NCBI GenBank assembly: GCA_020831965.1 | Contig: JAFIFP010000004.1 | Span: forward strand, 124,001 to 188,000 | DNA from: Idiomarina sp. | Lineage (GTDB): Bacteria; Pseudomonadota; Gammaproteobacteria; Enterobacterales; Alteromonadaceae | DNA length: 64,000 nucleotides | Reading direction: 5' to 3' | In this document: one piece after another, positions 26,544 through 36,419 of the stretch | How the letters are laid out: every line of letters starts with the position of its first letter | How positions within the stretch are numbered: the stretch's first letter is position 1 | The notes under the pieces: generated by a model | Database searches by the model: none | Seen by the model: the letters and a program-made list of their open reading frames with translations, nothing else | What the model was told of the DNA's origin: nothing | Translations under genes and position numbers: made by a program

Positions 26544-29042
26544 ATGGAATTCTTGCCGTTTGTTCAATCCCATCATGACCTTAATGAGGCCTATGTGGGT
26601 TACCACGTGCCGTGGCTGGTGGTGCTGTCGCTCACTATGGCGATTTTGGCGGCTTTCACCAGCTTGAGCCATACGGATCTGATACGTCGAACCAAGCATG
26701 TCTTGGCGCGTCGTGCCTGGCATGTGAGTGGCGCGTTGGCCATGGGTTTGGGTATTTGGTCCATGCACTTTATTGGCATGATTTCCTTTCGTATCGACGT
26801 GCCGGTGTATTACGACACCAGTCTTACCGCTATCTCAGTGCTTCCGGCATTCTTTGCGGCCTGGATTACGCTGCACGTCCTGAGTAAGAATGAGCAGTCT
26901 GTTAAATCTATTCTCATCGGCGGCCTGTTGCTCGGCGCGGGCATTGGTGCCATGCATTACACCGGTATGGCGGCGATCGAAACCACTGCCGACATGCGTT
27001 ACCAACCTTTCTATTTCCTGCTTTCGATCCTGGTGGCAGTGGTGCTGGCGAGCTTAGCGCTGGCAACGCGGCGCTGGCTGCGTGGCTATATTGAGAACCA
27101 ATTCCTCGAGCTTACGGTGGCGTCGATCGTTATGGGCTTGGCCGTGGCGAGTATGCATTATGTGGCCATGCACGCGACGGTGTTTTTACCCGGTGAGTCC
27201 GATCCATTCTTTGAGTTCTCCGGCGTGGCGCCAGAGCAATTGGTGATAGGCACCTTGTTTGTTGCCAGTTTTATTGTGGTGCTGAACACTGTCGTGGTGT
27301 TGATGCAGAACCAAACGCGGCATTTGCGCGCCACAGTTGAGCGGCGCGGTGAGCTAGTGCAAGAGTTGACCAAACGTTTGCGTACTGTAGCGGCGCGAGT
27401 GCCGGGGATGGTGTATCAGCTGCGCCGCGATGCCAAAGGGCGGTTGCATTTCACTTATTTGAGTGAAGCCGTGAACTCCCTTTTTTGTGTGACGGCACAC
27501 GAAGCCGTGGAGGACGCCAGTGAAATCCTGCGTCAGGTGCCTGAGTCAGACCGAATCAAGTTATTTGAGAGTTTAGAGCACTCCGCCAAAGAGCTAGAGC
27601 CATGGCAGCATGAGTTTCGTGTAGTGCGAGGCGATGGCGAGCAGCGTTGGCTTTACGCTACCGCTGTGGCGCAAGCGGAGCCCCACGGTGTGGTGAGCTG
27701 GAGTGGCTTTATTACCGACGTGACGGAGAAGAAGCAGAGCGCCGAAATGATTCATCGCTTAGCTTACTACGACGCACTCACCAATTTGCCGAACCGGCGT
27801 TGGGTGGTGGATGAACTCAACGACAGGATTTCCAGATGCGCCGCGCAACGCAAGTGTGTGCTGGTGTGGCTGATTAACCTGGATAACTTTAAGCGGATTA
27901 ATGACGTGCATGGCCAGCCCGCCGGTGACGCCTTATTAAAAGCAGTAGCCGAAGCTCTGACGCAGCTAGTCGAGAAAGACATGGTGCTCGTGCGCTTAAC
28001 TGCCGACGAGTTCTTGCTGGTGCATGAAAAGAGCCGGGACGAGGACATCGACTTGCATGCTCGTGCCATCTCCGCAAAGATTCTCAATGTGATGTCGCAG
28101 CAATTTAATTTGCCGCGCTTGCGCCATCAGGGCAGTGCCAGTGTGGGTGTGGCCACAGCATTTGATAGTTCTGTGACCGCCGATGAATTAATGCGCCGTG
28201 CCGACCTTGCGGTGGCCCATGCGAAACGGTCGGGTGGTAATCACTGGAGTTATTATGATCCGAGCATAGAAGTGGAAGTGAGTGCTCGCTTCCAGTTAGA
28301 GCTTGATTTGCGTGCGGCGCTGCACCAGAACGAGTTTGTATTGTTCTATCAGTTGCAGGTGTCAGAGAATGGCCAGCCATTCGGAGTGGAAGCCCTGATG
28401 CGCTGGCAGCATCCTACACGAGGCTTGGTGTCACCGGCGGAATTCATTCCCATGGCTGAAGAGAGCGGGTTGATTGTGCCTATGGGGGCGTGGGCGCTCG
28501 AAGAAGCTTGTCGCCAGCTGGCGATTTGGCAAACGAACGACGCCACCAAACACTTAAGTGTGTCGGTGAACGTGTCGGCTCGACAGTTCTATCAGCACGA
28601 CTTTACCGAGTTTGTGCTCAATACCATTCAGGCGGCAGGCGTTCCTGCGAAATTACTGAAACTCGAATTGACAGAAACACTGGTACTTGAAGATCTCGAT
28701 GTGGTGGTACGCAAAATGCGTGCACTCAAAGAAGCGGGTGTGCGTTTCAGTATGGACGACTTTGGCACGGGCTATTCGTCTTTGTCTTACCTGTCTACCT
28801 TGCCCTTCGATGAAGTAAAGATCGACCAGGCCTTTATTCGACGGGCTTCGTCTTTGGAACACGAGCGCGACTGGACTATTGTGGAAGCCATTATCGGTAT
28901 TGCCCGAAATCTCGGCATGGAAGTTATTGCGGAAGGTGTTGAAACGGAAGTGCAGTGGCAACGGCTGGCGGACAGTGGCTGTTTACGCTACCAAGGTTAT
29001 CTATTCAGTAAGCCCGTTTCGATTAGCGAGTTACCTGTCTGA
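26544..29042 (+). CDS. MHYT-PAS-GGDEF-EAL membrane protein (c-di-GMP phosphodiesterase, degenerate GGDEF)
   Basis: 832 residues. The N-terminal MHYT sensor (~1-260) has seven or so helices and repeated Met-His pairs (SMHFIGM, AMHYTGM, SMHYVAM), proposed to bind copper and sense gases. A PAS-like region follows (~285-398). In the GGDEF domain the active loop reads RLTADEFLL instead of GGDEF, so cyclase activity is unlikely. The EAL domain (~590-832) keeps EALMRW, the Asn in SVNVSARQF, ELTET, DDFGTGYSSL, VKIDQAFI, AEGVET and QGYLFSKP, so it should hydrolyse c-di-GMP. Its end overlaps the convergent serine hydrolase by 46 bases. Confidence 0.88.
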   Translation: MEFLPFVQSHHDLNEAYVGYHVPWLVVLSLTMAILAAFTSLSHTDLIRRTKHVLARRAWHVSGALAMGLGIWSMHFIGMISFRIDVPVYYDTSLTAISVLPAFFAAWITLHVLSKNEQSVKSILIGGLLLGAGIGAMHYTGMAAIETTADMRYQPFYFLLSILVAVVLASLALATRRWLRGYIENQFLELTVASIVMGLAVASMHYVAMHATVFLPGESDPFFEFSGVAPEQLVIGTLFVASFIVVLNTVVVLMQNQTRHLRATVERRGELVQELTKRLRTVAARVPGMVYQLRRDAKGRLHFTYLSEAVNSLFCVTAHEAVEDASEILRQVPESDRIKLFESLEHSAKELEPWQHEFRVVRGDGEQRWLYATAVAQAEPHGVVSWSGFITDVTEKKQSAEMIHRLAYYDALTNLPNRRWVVDELNDRISRCAAQRKCVLVWLINLDNFKRINDVHGQPAGDALLKAVAEALTQLVEKDMVLVRLTADEFLLVHEKSRDEDIDLHARAISAKILNVMSQQFNLPRLRHQGSASVGVATAFDSSVTADELMRRADLAVAHAKRSGGNHWSYYDPSIEVEVSARFQLELDLRAALHQNEFVLFYQLQVSENGQPFGVEALMRWQHPTRGLVSPAEFIPMAEESGLIVPMGAWALEEACRQLAIWQTNDATKHLSVSVNVSARQFYQHDFTEFVLNTIQAAGVPAKLLKLELTETLVLEDLDVVVRKMRALKEAGVRFSMDDFGTGYSSLSYLSTLPFDEVKIDQAFIRRASSLEHERDWTIVEAIIGIARNLGMEVIAEGVETEVQWQRLADSGCLRYQGYLFSKPVSISELPV

Positions 29043-30328
29043 AACCCACTTTGAAATGGAAAGCTACTTAGCTGCTTCGATTTCACGTTGTCGGTAGGCT
29101 CTGCGTCTGACGCCCGAGCCCGAGTGGCGTGATAATAGGGAATCCATTGCTCTTCACGCATGCGCGGCAACACTTCAGCCCAGAACGTGGTGGTGAGTTC
29201 GTTTATCACGTTACTCTCAGCGTTAATCAGAATCACTAAGCCAATCTCATGATCCGGTGAATAGCCCACGTCGGCGCGGAAGCCTTGTACCCAACCCCCG
29301 TGATATACCAGCGGACTGTCTTGGAATTGATAAATTCTCCAACCCAAACTGTAGTGTGCGTCGGTCAAATAGCGGCGCCAGGTATTCCGGCGCAGATCTC
29401 GCACGGTGCGAATACGCGGCTCACGAATGTCCTCGAGCACATGCATAGGCAACACATCCGGCCGATAGCCCAGCTGTGCAATGACCCATTCGCCCAAATC
29501 ACGGGCGCTGGCATTCACACCCGCTGCGGCGGGGAAACGATAATAGTGGGGCGTGGCTTCCCGTTGGAACCAGACGCCACGGCCACGAACGTGCGGCAAT
29601 GCGCGATTCTCGGTGGCTAAAAAGGCTTCATGACCCACCGAGGCACTGGCCATATTCAGCGGGCTGAATAAGTGTTGGTGCAGTAATTCTTCGTAGCTTG
29701 AGCCCGTGCGACTTTCTAGCACAGGCTCAATTAGGCTGAACAAGACATTCTGATAGCCATAACATTGGCCCGGCACGCACATGGGATTGAGTTGACGGAA
29801 ATGCGGCAGGATTTGATCCCGGTGCAAGTTTGCTTCAATCAAATTGTCGTAGGCATTGGGGATAACCCCTGCGGAGTGAGCCAGTAAGTGCTCAATCTGC
29901 ACTTGCGGCGCCACGCTTTGGTCTTTGAAGGTAAAACCCGGAATGAATTCGGTAATGGGGTCATGCCATGCAAAGAGTTGGTCTGCCTGTAGCTTGGCCG
30001 CGAGGCCCGAGGCAAAGGTCTTCGAAACAGAGGCAATGCGAAATACGGTGTCGGCATCGACGGGTTGTGGTGTGTTACGACCACGGACGCCAAAACTATG
30101 AATATGGAGAATCCGGTCGCGTTGCACTACGGCAAAGACGCCGCCGGGAATGCCTGCGTCTTGCAGGCGGCTGTCGAAGAGCTTATTAAATTCAGGGAAT
30201 AGTTCGACGCTTACATCCTTCACCGAGTTGGCGGATGTTTCGTTTGTTACTGGCTGTGCCGCTGTTGGCGAGATGCTGCCAAACGACAGCAGCCCTGCGA
30301 ACGCGAATATCCCTAAATATGCTCTCAT
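28997..30328 (-). CDS. Secreted serine hydrolase, beta-lactamase class C family
   Basis: 443 residues with a signal peptide (cleavage after TAA, residue ~24). The beta-lactamase-fold catalytic set is present: SVSK with S100 and K103, the YQN motif at Y192, and HGG (in VYHGGWVQGF) as the KTG equivalent. The long C-terminal part and the HGG form point to an esterase or D-amino-peptidase type enzyme rather than an antibiotic beta-lactamase; the substrate is unknown. It follows the M28 peptidase gene after 26 bases on the minus strand, so the two are likely co-expressed envelope hydrolases. The 3' end overlaps the convergent c-di-GMP gene. Confidence 0.82.
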   Translation of the reverse strand: MRAYLGIFAFAGLLSFGSISPTAAQPVTNETSANSVKDVSVELFPEFNKLFDSRLQDAGIPGGVFAVVQRDRILHIHSFGVRGRNTPQPVDADTVFRIASVSKTFASGLAAKLQADQLFAWHDPITEFIPGFTFKDQSVAPQVQIEHLLAHSAGVIPNAYDNLIEANLHRDQILPHFRQLNPMCVPGQCYGYQNVLFSLIEPVLESRTGSSYEELLHQHLFSPLNMASASVGHEAFLATENRALPHVRGRGVWFQREATPHYYRFPAAAGVNASARDLGEWVIAQLGYRPDVLPMHVLEDIREPRIRTVRDLRRNTWRRYLTDAHYSLGWRIYQFQDSPLVYHGGWVQGFRADVGYSPDHEIGLVILINAESNVINELTTTFWAEVLPRMREEQWIPYYHATRARASDAEPTDNVKSKQLSSFPFQSGFQTGNSLIETGLLNR

Positions 30329-30354
30329 GCTTTATCTATTTTTTTCTCTGTAGC

Positions 30355-31392
30355 TCAAGGATTACGTTTTTCGGCAAACACTTGATCAATCAGTAGCAGG
30401 AAGCTCAATGCAGTTTCGGACGTTTTTCGGTAAAACTCAACATCTACTTTGTCCGAAGTATCCGTGGGGCGATGATAATCCGGGTGATCGGCCACGCCAA
30501 AATACATAAACGGAATGCCTTGTTCATGGAACGGACCATGATCAGAAGAAAGGGTCCAGTCTTCAGTGCGGCCTGCACGCCACCAAGGACGATCATGCGC
30601 CATCACCAAACGTGCGCCACTCTCTCGCTGCACGCGTTGCACTAAAGGGCGCAACCACGGGTTGTGATAGGTGCCCACCGCGTAGAGTAATTGGTCTGTG
30701 TCGCGGCTCAGCATGTCGAGGTTGAGGTTAAAGGCCACGTTGCGCGGGTCCAGGAAATTCGTTTCAAATAAGGCGCGGGCACCGAGCAGTCCCCACTCTT
30801 CGCTATCGAGCGCCATCACCAAAATGGGGTGCTCGTTCGGGTAGTCCATGAGGAAACGGGCAATTTCGAGAATTGCTGCAGTGCCGGAGGCATTGTCGTC
30901 GGCACCATGATAAATCGCACCATTACGAATACCGAGGTGGTCATAGTGGGCGGTTAAGGTAATAGGTCGAAGATTCGGGTCTGTTCCTGGAATTAAACCA
31001 ATTACATTCGCTGCATTGGTTGTTTGCGGGGTTTCAAAAGGATGCAGGTAGCCGTCGGTCCCGGCAGGCTCGAGGCCAATGGTGGTCATTTGCTCCACAA
31101 TGTATTCACGCGCGGCAATACCACCGTCGGTGCCGGGGGCGCGGCCTTCACGCTCGGCGTCGGCGAGCCAAATCAAATCTGCCATCATGCGATCGATATT
31201 CAGGCGCTCTGGGACCACTTCGGCACCGGCGTCTGGTGTGATGCTCGCAATGCGCGCTGCTTCACGTTCGGTCAGCACATTCATCATCACAACACGGCCT
31301 GGCCAGTAGGCAAGGGCAATTAACACAAGAATGAGCCAGATTGGCCAATAACGACGAAGCAGTTGCATGAGTTGTGGCATGAGCTGTGGCAC
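30355..31392 (-). CDS. M28 family zinc peptidase with N-terminal membrane anchor
   Basis: 345 residues. One helix (~15-30) after a repeated MPQLMPQLM start anchors the enzyme with the catalytic domain outside the cytoplasm. Several ATGs are possible; the first has AGGTG upstream. The di-zinc aminopeptidase motifs are complete: AHYDHLG, GADDNASG, DSEEWGLLGA (catalytic Glu), NLDMLSRD and DHPDYHRPTD. It likely trims N-terminal residues from peptides in the periplasm. First gene of a two-gene minus-strand unit with the serine hydrolase. Confidence 0.87.
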   Translation of the reverse strand: MPQLMPQLMQLLRRYWPIWLILVLIALAYWPGRVVMMNVLTEREAARIASITPDAGAEVVPERLNIDRMMADLIWLADAEREGRAPGTDGGIAAREYIVEQMTTIGLEPAGTDGYLHPFETPQTTNAANVIGLIPGTDPNLRPITLTAHYDHLGIRNGAIYHGADDNASGTAAILEIARFLMDYPNEHPILVMALDSEEWGLLGARALFETNFLDPRNVAFNLNLDMLSRDTDQLLYAVGTYHNPWLRPLVQRVQRESGARLVMAHDRPWWRAGRTEDWTLSSDHGPFHEQGIPFMYFGVADHPDYHRPTDTSDKVDVEFYRKTSETALSFLLLIDQVFAEKRNP

Positions 31393-31470
31393 CTTTTAAT
31401 GAATCCGGCGCTATCATAACGGGTTGAGACAGAATAAAAAACACCGACTTGCGTTGTCATGCTTGGCAAC

Positions 31471-31479
31471 TGTTATACT
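31471..31479 (+). promoter_or_regulatory. Extended -10 promoter upstream of the VC0807-like gene
   Basis: TGTTATACT is an extended -10 element (TG-N-TATACT) about 67 bases before the ATG at 31546. Only a poor -35 (TTGCGT, 19 bases upstream) accompanies it, as expected for this promoter class. Confidence 0.5.
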
Positions 31480-31545
31480 CGGCATATTCCTTTAGTCGTA
31501 CCGACGCTTCCGAGCCGAAGCGTGCCAATTTCAGAAGAAATCCAA

Positions 31546-32283
31546 ATGTCAGAGAAACAAAGTATTTCACGGAAACCCGAAACCAATAGCCCGAAACCAC
31601 CGGGTTTGATGCCCAATTTGCTAATTAACATCATTATTCCTGCTGTTATTCTTATGAAATTCAGTGGCGATGCTTGGTTGGGGCCACTCTGGGGTTTGAT
31701 CATCGCACTTTCGTTTCCACTTGGGTTCGGGTTGTGGGATCTGGCAAAACGCCGCAAATTTAACGGCTTTTCGATTCTTGGTCTGGTGAGTGTGTTGTTA
31801 ACTGGCGGGATTAGCTTGATGGAGCTGGACCCGAAATACATCGCCATTAAAGAAGCGGCAATCCCTGGGCTTTTGGGGATTGGCGTATGGATTAGCCAAT
31901 ACACGCGTTTCCCGGTGGTTGAGAAGTTACTGCTGAATCCACAAATGGTGGATCGCGAGAAGCTGTACAGCCACTTGGAGGCCAAGCAGCAGCGGGGCGC
32001 ATTTGGTCAAGTGCTGCGCTATGCGGCTATGGGTGTGACGGGCGCTTTTATGCTGTCGGCGGTGTTGAATTATGTATTGGCGCGCATGATTGTCGTGAGC
32101 CCAGCGGGATCGGAAGCCTTTAACCAAGAACTCGGCCGCCTGACTGCCTTGAGTTTCCCGGTAATTGTGTTGCCGACTATGATCGTACTGCTAGGCTCCA
32201 TATTCTTCGTGTTCTGGAAAATTGGAAAACTGACAGGGGAGTCCATCGAGACTTTCTTGTTCGATGATTCAGCCAAGCAGTAG
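31546..32283 (+). CDS. VC0807-like integral membrane protein
   Basis: 245 residues from the ATG at 31546 (MSEKQSISRK), which has AGAAGAAA upstream. The frame is open 29 codons further up, but that part would start at the promoter. About six membrane helices; the signature PPGLMPNLLINIIIPAVILMKFSGD...LDPKYIAIKEAAIPGLLGIGVWIS matches my recollection of the VC0807 family of unknown function. It heads a run of plus-strand genes that ends with the TolB-amidohydrolase. No function can be stated. Confidence 0.6.
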   Translation: MSEKQSISRKPETNSPKPPGLMPNLLINIIIPAVILMKFSGDAWLGPLWGLIIALSFPLGFGLWDLAKRRKFNGFSILGLVSVLLTGGISLMELDPKYIAIKEAAIPGLLGIGVWISQYTRFPVVEKLLLNPQMVDREKLYSHLEAKQQRGAFGQVLRYAAMGVTGAFMLSAVLNYVLARMIVVSPAGSEAFNQELGRLTALSFPVIVLPTMIVLLGSIFFVFWKIGKLTGESIETFLFDDSAKQ

Positions 32284-32332
32284 AGCTACATGAATAACTG
32301 CATGTAAAACTGCATAAATAAAAGGAGCGTGA

Positions 32333-33691
32333 GTGGTACAGGTTGATATCAAAGATAACTTTCATCTGCGTGTCACTCGCGAACTCGGGAGTCTGCCTGA
32401 GCACTCGCTTGATCTCTGCCTCTTTGTACCGGGCGAACTTTCCCTCACCTCAGATTTTCTTAGTGAAAATGCCTTTTATCAACAAGGTGTTCAGGTTCGC
32501 CGTACTTATCAAAGCACGGCTGCGCTCGAACCGCTTGTCCGCTCTCGATTGATTCAACGTTTAGCCAAGCAGAATACGCGGCCCGATCCTCAGTATCGTC
32601 TCGGCCTCAGTTTGTATGCTTATCAGTACGTCACTGCGATGGAACGCGCAGTGCGAAAATTGGTGCAGGAAAAACCCGAGGATGTGCGTGAAGCCTTGGC
32701 GGAGCTGATTGAATTGAGTGCCACCATACTGCGCCGCTTGCGGCGGAACCGACCGGAAGACGACCGTATTTCCCGTTATTTCGTGAACATCGACAATTAC
32801 TTGTCGTGGTTTACTGAGCAGCAGTTCTTAAAGCTGGCAGGTGAGCTGACTTACGGCAAAGACGAGCAAGACATTCGTGATTTGATGGTGCGTATTGCGC
32901 GCCGGGAATCACGCTACCGGGAAGAGCAGCAATACAATGCGGAGCGCATTGCCAATGACAGCACTCGGCTGTCGAATAAAATGCGCTTGTTGCGCCGCTT
33001 GATTGAGTACCCTATTTCCATGCGGCGGGTGGGCCAAGAACTCGGCGCTGCAGAACAAAAAGCAGTAAAGGCCGGTGTGGCGGCGGTGGTGATGTCGGGT
33101 GTGTCTTTTATGATTTTGCAGGCCCGTGACGTACTCGGTGATATTACGGCAATCTTTATTTTGCTTCTGGCTTTGCTGTATGCCGCCCGCGAGTTATTTA
33201 AAGACGATTTGCGCGAGAAGCTGTGGCGCTGGCTGCGTAAAGGGCGGCCGAAGTGGAAATACGAATTTTATGACGTGAATTCGGAGCAAGTGGTGGGCAA
33301 AGCGCTGGAGTGGTTCGACTATAAACACTTTGGTGAGCTGCCGGAAACCATCCGCAAGGCACGCAAAGGTACGACCCCGCAGCGGGGGGAAACCGTGGTA
33401 TGGTTTCGGAGTTGGTCGCGCATGTTACCCGCACGATTTTTGAGTGGCTATGCGGCGACCCGTGAAGCGATTACACTAGATTTATCATTACTGCACCCAC
33501 TGATGAACCAGAGTTCGTATCCGATTTATCGCGAAGAAGACGGTGAGGTGCTACGCGAAGATGTAGAACGACGCTACACCTTCAATTTAATCATTCGCGA
33601 ACAGGCCACACATGGCCCAGAAACCATTTCGCGGTGGAAAGTATTTATGAACCATTCCCGGATTGTGGGTATTGAGGAGACAAAAGGATGA
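32333..33691 (+). CDS. Conserved-looking membrane protein of unknown function
   Basis: 452 residues with a GTG start at 32333 preceded by AAAGGAGC. The long N-terminal soluble part (~1-240) is rich in Arg and Glu with likely helical bundles (YRLGLSLYAYQYVTAMERAVRK, RRLRRNRPEDDRISRYFVNIDNYLSWFTEQQ). Two membrane helices follow (~245-290), then a soluble C-terminal domain with strands. I recognise no domain. Its TGA stop overlaps the ATG of the next M28 peptidase (ATGA), so the two are translationally coupled, suggesting a role tied to peptide processing or envelope maintenance (inference). Confidence 0.7.
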   Translation: MVQVDIKDNFHLRVTRELGSLPEHSLDLCLFVPGELSLTSDFLSENAFYQQGVQVRRTYQSTAALEPLVRSRLIQRLAKQNTRPDPQYRLGLSLYAYQYVTAMERAVRKLVQEKPEDVREALAELIELSATILRRLRRNRPEDDRISRYFVNIDNYLSWFTEQQFLKLAGELTYGKDEQDIRDLMVRIARRESRYREEQQYNAERIANDSTRLSNKMRLLRRLIEYPISMRRVGQELGAAEQKAVKAGVAAVVMSGVSFMILQARDVLGDITAIFILLLALLYAARELFKDDLREKLWRWLRKGRPKWKYEFYDVNSEQVVGKALEWFDYKHFGELPETIRKARKGTTPQRGETVVWFRSWSRMLPARFLSGYAATREAITLDLSLLHPLMNQSSYPIYREEDGEVLREDVERRYTFNLIIREQATHGPETISRWKVFMNHSRIVGIEETKG

Positions 33692-35082
33692 AGACTTGGC
33701 AGCAAGGGCTACTGTCGGCCGCAGCATTGAGCTTGGTATTGGTTGGATGCTCCGACAAAGGCAGCCGTGACGATTTAGATTATTCTCAGTTGACCATTCC
33801 TGCAGATGAACTAGTGCGTAACGAAGATCTCGCTTATCAACTGGCTGAAAGCCTGGTCACTAAAGTCGGTCCTCGGATGCCTGGCACGGATGGCGATCAC
33901 CGCTCGGTTGAATGGGCGGTGAAGAAGTTCGAGCGTTTGGGTTACGACCGAGTATGGACTGAAGAATTCCCGATGACGCATTGGGAGCGCAAGAGTGCGT
34001 CTTTCCATGTGTTACCACCATTCAATCAGTCCTTACACATGAAATCATTGGGCCACTCTATTTCTGCACCTGAAGGCGGTATTCGCGCCCGTGTAGTCGA
34101 GTTTGCTTCGATCGAAGCCTTAGAAGCGGCCGATCCGGCGCAGGTTGAAGGGCGCATTGTCTTTATAAACCGGGCGATGGAACGTCACCCGCGCGGCGCG
34201 ACCTATGGTCCGGCTGTGCGAGGTCGTTCGTTAGGGGCGGTGGAAGCTGCCAAGAAAGGTGCGGTGGCTGTAGTCATTCGCTCAATCGGCACCAGTATTA
34301 ATCAGGTCGCGCATACCGGCATGATGCGTTACGAAGACGGTGTGACCAAGATTCCAGCGGCAGCATTGTCGATTCCAGATGCAAATCAATTGAGCCGTAT
34401 GCTGGCGCGTCAGCCTGAGTTGATTGTGGATTTTGATTTGCAGAACATTTCCCATGGCGAAGTGATGTCGCGCAACGTGATTGCGGAAATGCGTGGCACC
34501 GAAGCACCAGAAGAGATTGTGCTGATTGGCGCACACTTGGATTCGTGGGATACCTCCCATGGTGCGCAAGACGATGCCGCAGGTGTGGGCATTGTGATGG
34601 CCACTGGCGCATTGTTGCGTGACCGTGGGCAGACGCGCCGAACCGTCCGTGTAGTGTTATTTGGTGCGGAAGAGATTGGTCTGGTCGGAGCGCGCGCATA
34701 CACTGACCGCCACATGGACGATATGCACAACCACGTGTTCGCGTCGGAGTCTGATTTCGGTTCAGGCCGTGTATTTAGCTTCGATACCAATTGGGGCGAA
34801 AATGCATTGAGCTTCGCCGATGAAATTCAGCAGCGTTTGTCGGCGCTTGGTATTTCCCGCGGTCATAACAATTCGGGTGGCGGTCCAGACATTACCTTTA
34901 TGCAGCAGGCGGGTGTGCCCGTAGCGCGTCTGCAGCAAGATGGCACTTACTATTTTGATGTGCACCACACGCCGAATGATGTGTTTGAAACTATCAATAA
35001 AGACGACCTACGTCAGAATGTCCGTGCTTGGTTGATTCTGACCGAGATGCTCGCAAACAGTGACGTGGATCTGCGTCAATGA
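33688..35082 (+). CDS. M28 family metallopeptidase lipoprotein (carboxypeptidase Q-like)
   Basis: 464 residues. The N-terminus is a lipoprotein signal with lipobox LVGC (Cys 21). A PA-like insert (~100-215, EGRIVFINRA...KKGAVAVVIRS) precedes the second part of the catalytic domain. Zinc and catalytic motifs: GAHLDSWD, AQDDAAG, FGAEEIGLVGA, ESDFGSG and HHTPND. This layout resembles plasma glutamate carboxypeptidase/carboxypeptidase Q, which cleaves dipeptides. ATGA overlaps join it to both the unknown protein before and the transporter after. Confidence 0.87.
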   Translation: MKTWQQGLLSAAALSLVLVGCSDKGSRDDLDYSQLTIPADELVRNEDLAYQLAESLVTKVGPRMPGTDGDHRSVEWAVKKFERLGYDRVWTEEFPMTHWERKSASFHVLPPFNQSLHMKSLGHSISAPEGGIRARVVEFASIEALEAADPAQVEGRIVFINRAMERHPRGATYGPAVRGRSLGAVEAAKKGAVAVVIRSIGTSINQVAHTGMMRYEDGVTKIPAAALSIPDANQLSRMLARQPELIVDFDLQNISHGEVMSRNVIAEMRGTEAPEEIVLIGAHLDSWDTSHGAQDDAAGVGIVMATGALLRDRGQTRRTVRVVLFGAEEIGLVGARAYTDRHMDDMHNHVFASESDFGSGRVFSFDTNWGENALSFADEIQQRLSALGISRGHNNSGGGPDITFMQQAGVPVARLQQDGTYYFDVHHTPNDVFETINKDDLRQNVRAWLILTEMLANSDVDLRQ

Positions 35083-36380
35083 CAACGGGTACGGCAGGTT
35101 CTGTGTCGGATAAGAATCCGGCACAGAAGCGAGAAATATTTGGTTGGGCGATGTATGACATCGCCAACCAAGCTTATACCACCATCATCATTTCCTTCGT
35201 TTACTCCGCTTTTTTCGTCAGCTACATCGTGCCCGAAGACAGTGTCTGGCGTGATTCCTATTGGTCTATTGCAATTATTGGCTCCACGCTGATGGCCATG
35301 GTGCTGTCACCTATTGTGGGCCAAATGATTGACCAAGGGGTCTCGAAGAAGTATCTCTTGGCTTGGTCGACCGTCATTTGCGCCGTCTTTACCTGTGGTT
35401 TGTACTGGGTAGGCCCTGGCGATATTTGGTGGGGCATCGGCATTATTCTCATTACCAATACAGCCTGGATGCTTGGCGAAGCGATTATGTCGGCGTTCCT
35501 GCCCGAACTTGCGAGCCGCAAGAATATGGGGCTGGTGTCTGGACTAGGTTGGGGGCTTGGCTACTTGGGCGGGTTCTTCAGCATGGTGTTAGTGCTGATT
35601 GTCATTATTACGGCCGACCCGGTAAGTCAGGAAGGTTTATATATTCAGCAGCATCAGTGGGCCATGATTGCCATTAGTATCTACTTTATCGTGATGGCGA
35701 TTCCCACCTTTATTATGGTGAAGCATCGACCACGGCCAGTGCCTCTCTTGGCGGACCGAAAGCCTTGGTATCATAGTTTGAATTTCCGGGCTCATATGCG
35801 TGAGCAGCCAGTGCTCTTCCGTTTCTTTGCCGCCTTTGTGTTCTATATGGCCGGTGTGCAAACGGTGATTAAGTTTATTGGGATTTATAGTTCCGGTGAG
35901 CTGGGCTTGACCCAAGCGGATCTCGTGGCGGTCTTCCTTGCCACCCAGTTTAGTGCCCTTGCTGGCGCCATCGGCTTCGGTTTCCTAGAGCGACGAATTG
36001 GCGCTAAACCGGTACTGCTCACGGTCATTGGTATCTGGCTGGTGGCAATTTTTGGGATGTACAGTATTCATGCCTTGAGTGCGGCACTGCCCATGAGCAC
36101 ACGGGACATTTTCCTCGTAATTGCCTTGTTGGCAGGTATGGGCATTGGCTCTATTCAAGCGTCGAGCCGCTCGCTGGTTGGACTGTTGGCAACACCCGAT
36201 CGCGACGGCAGTGCCTTTGGTTTATGGGGTACTTTTAATCGCGTGGCGATGCTGCTGGCGGCGACCTTCGGGATTCTGGCCGATCTGGTTACGCGCCAGA
36301 ATGCACTATTGCTGGTCATCGGTTTCTTTATCCTCGGTGCGGCGCTGTTGCTGCGCGTGCCATTAAAACAGAATAACTAA
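35079..36380 (+). CDS. MFS transporter, UMF1/Atg22-like
   Basis: 433 residues with about twelve membrane helices. GWAMYDIANQAYTTIIISFVY at the start is the hallmark of the UMF1/Atg22 branch (usually GWxxYDxANSAY), whose yeast members export amino acids from the vacuole. SAFLPELASRKNMGLVSGLGWGLGYLGG is a second family block. Its ATG overlaps the stop of the M28 lipoprotein, so it probably moves the dipeptides or amino acids that enzyme releases (inference). 39 bases separate it from the GntP-like gene. Confidence 0.85.
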   Translation: MTTGTAGSVSDKNPAQKREIFGWAMYDIANQAYTTIIISFVYSAFFVSYIVPEDSVWRDSYWSIAIIGSTLMAMVLSPIVGQMIDQGVSKKYLLAWSTVICAVFTCGLYWVGPGDIWWGIGIILITNTAWMLGEAIMSAFLPELASRKNMGLVSGLGWGLGYLGGFFSMVLVLIVIITADPVSQEGLYIQQHQWAMIAISIYFIVMAIPTFIMVKHRPRPVPLLADRKPWYHSLNFRAHMREQPVLFRFFAAFVFYMAGVQTVIKFIGIYSSGELGLTQADLVAVFLATQFSALAGAIGFGFLERRIGAKPVLLTVIGIWLVAIFGMYSIHALSAALPMSTRDIFLVIALLAGMGIGSIQASSRSLVGLLATPDRDGSAFGLWGTFNRVAMLLAATFGILADLVTRQNALLLVIGFFILGAALLLRVPLKQNN

Positions 36381-36419
36381 CGAGAACAATGCTTAATAAA
36401 GCATGTAAGTGAGGGTGTT

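Noticed and set aside
28997..30328. Antibiotic resistance beta-lactamase
   Set aside because: The SVSK/YQN/HGG set and length fit the broad serine hydrolase family; nothing specific to AmpC-type resistance enzymes is visible.
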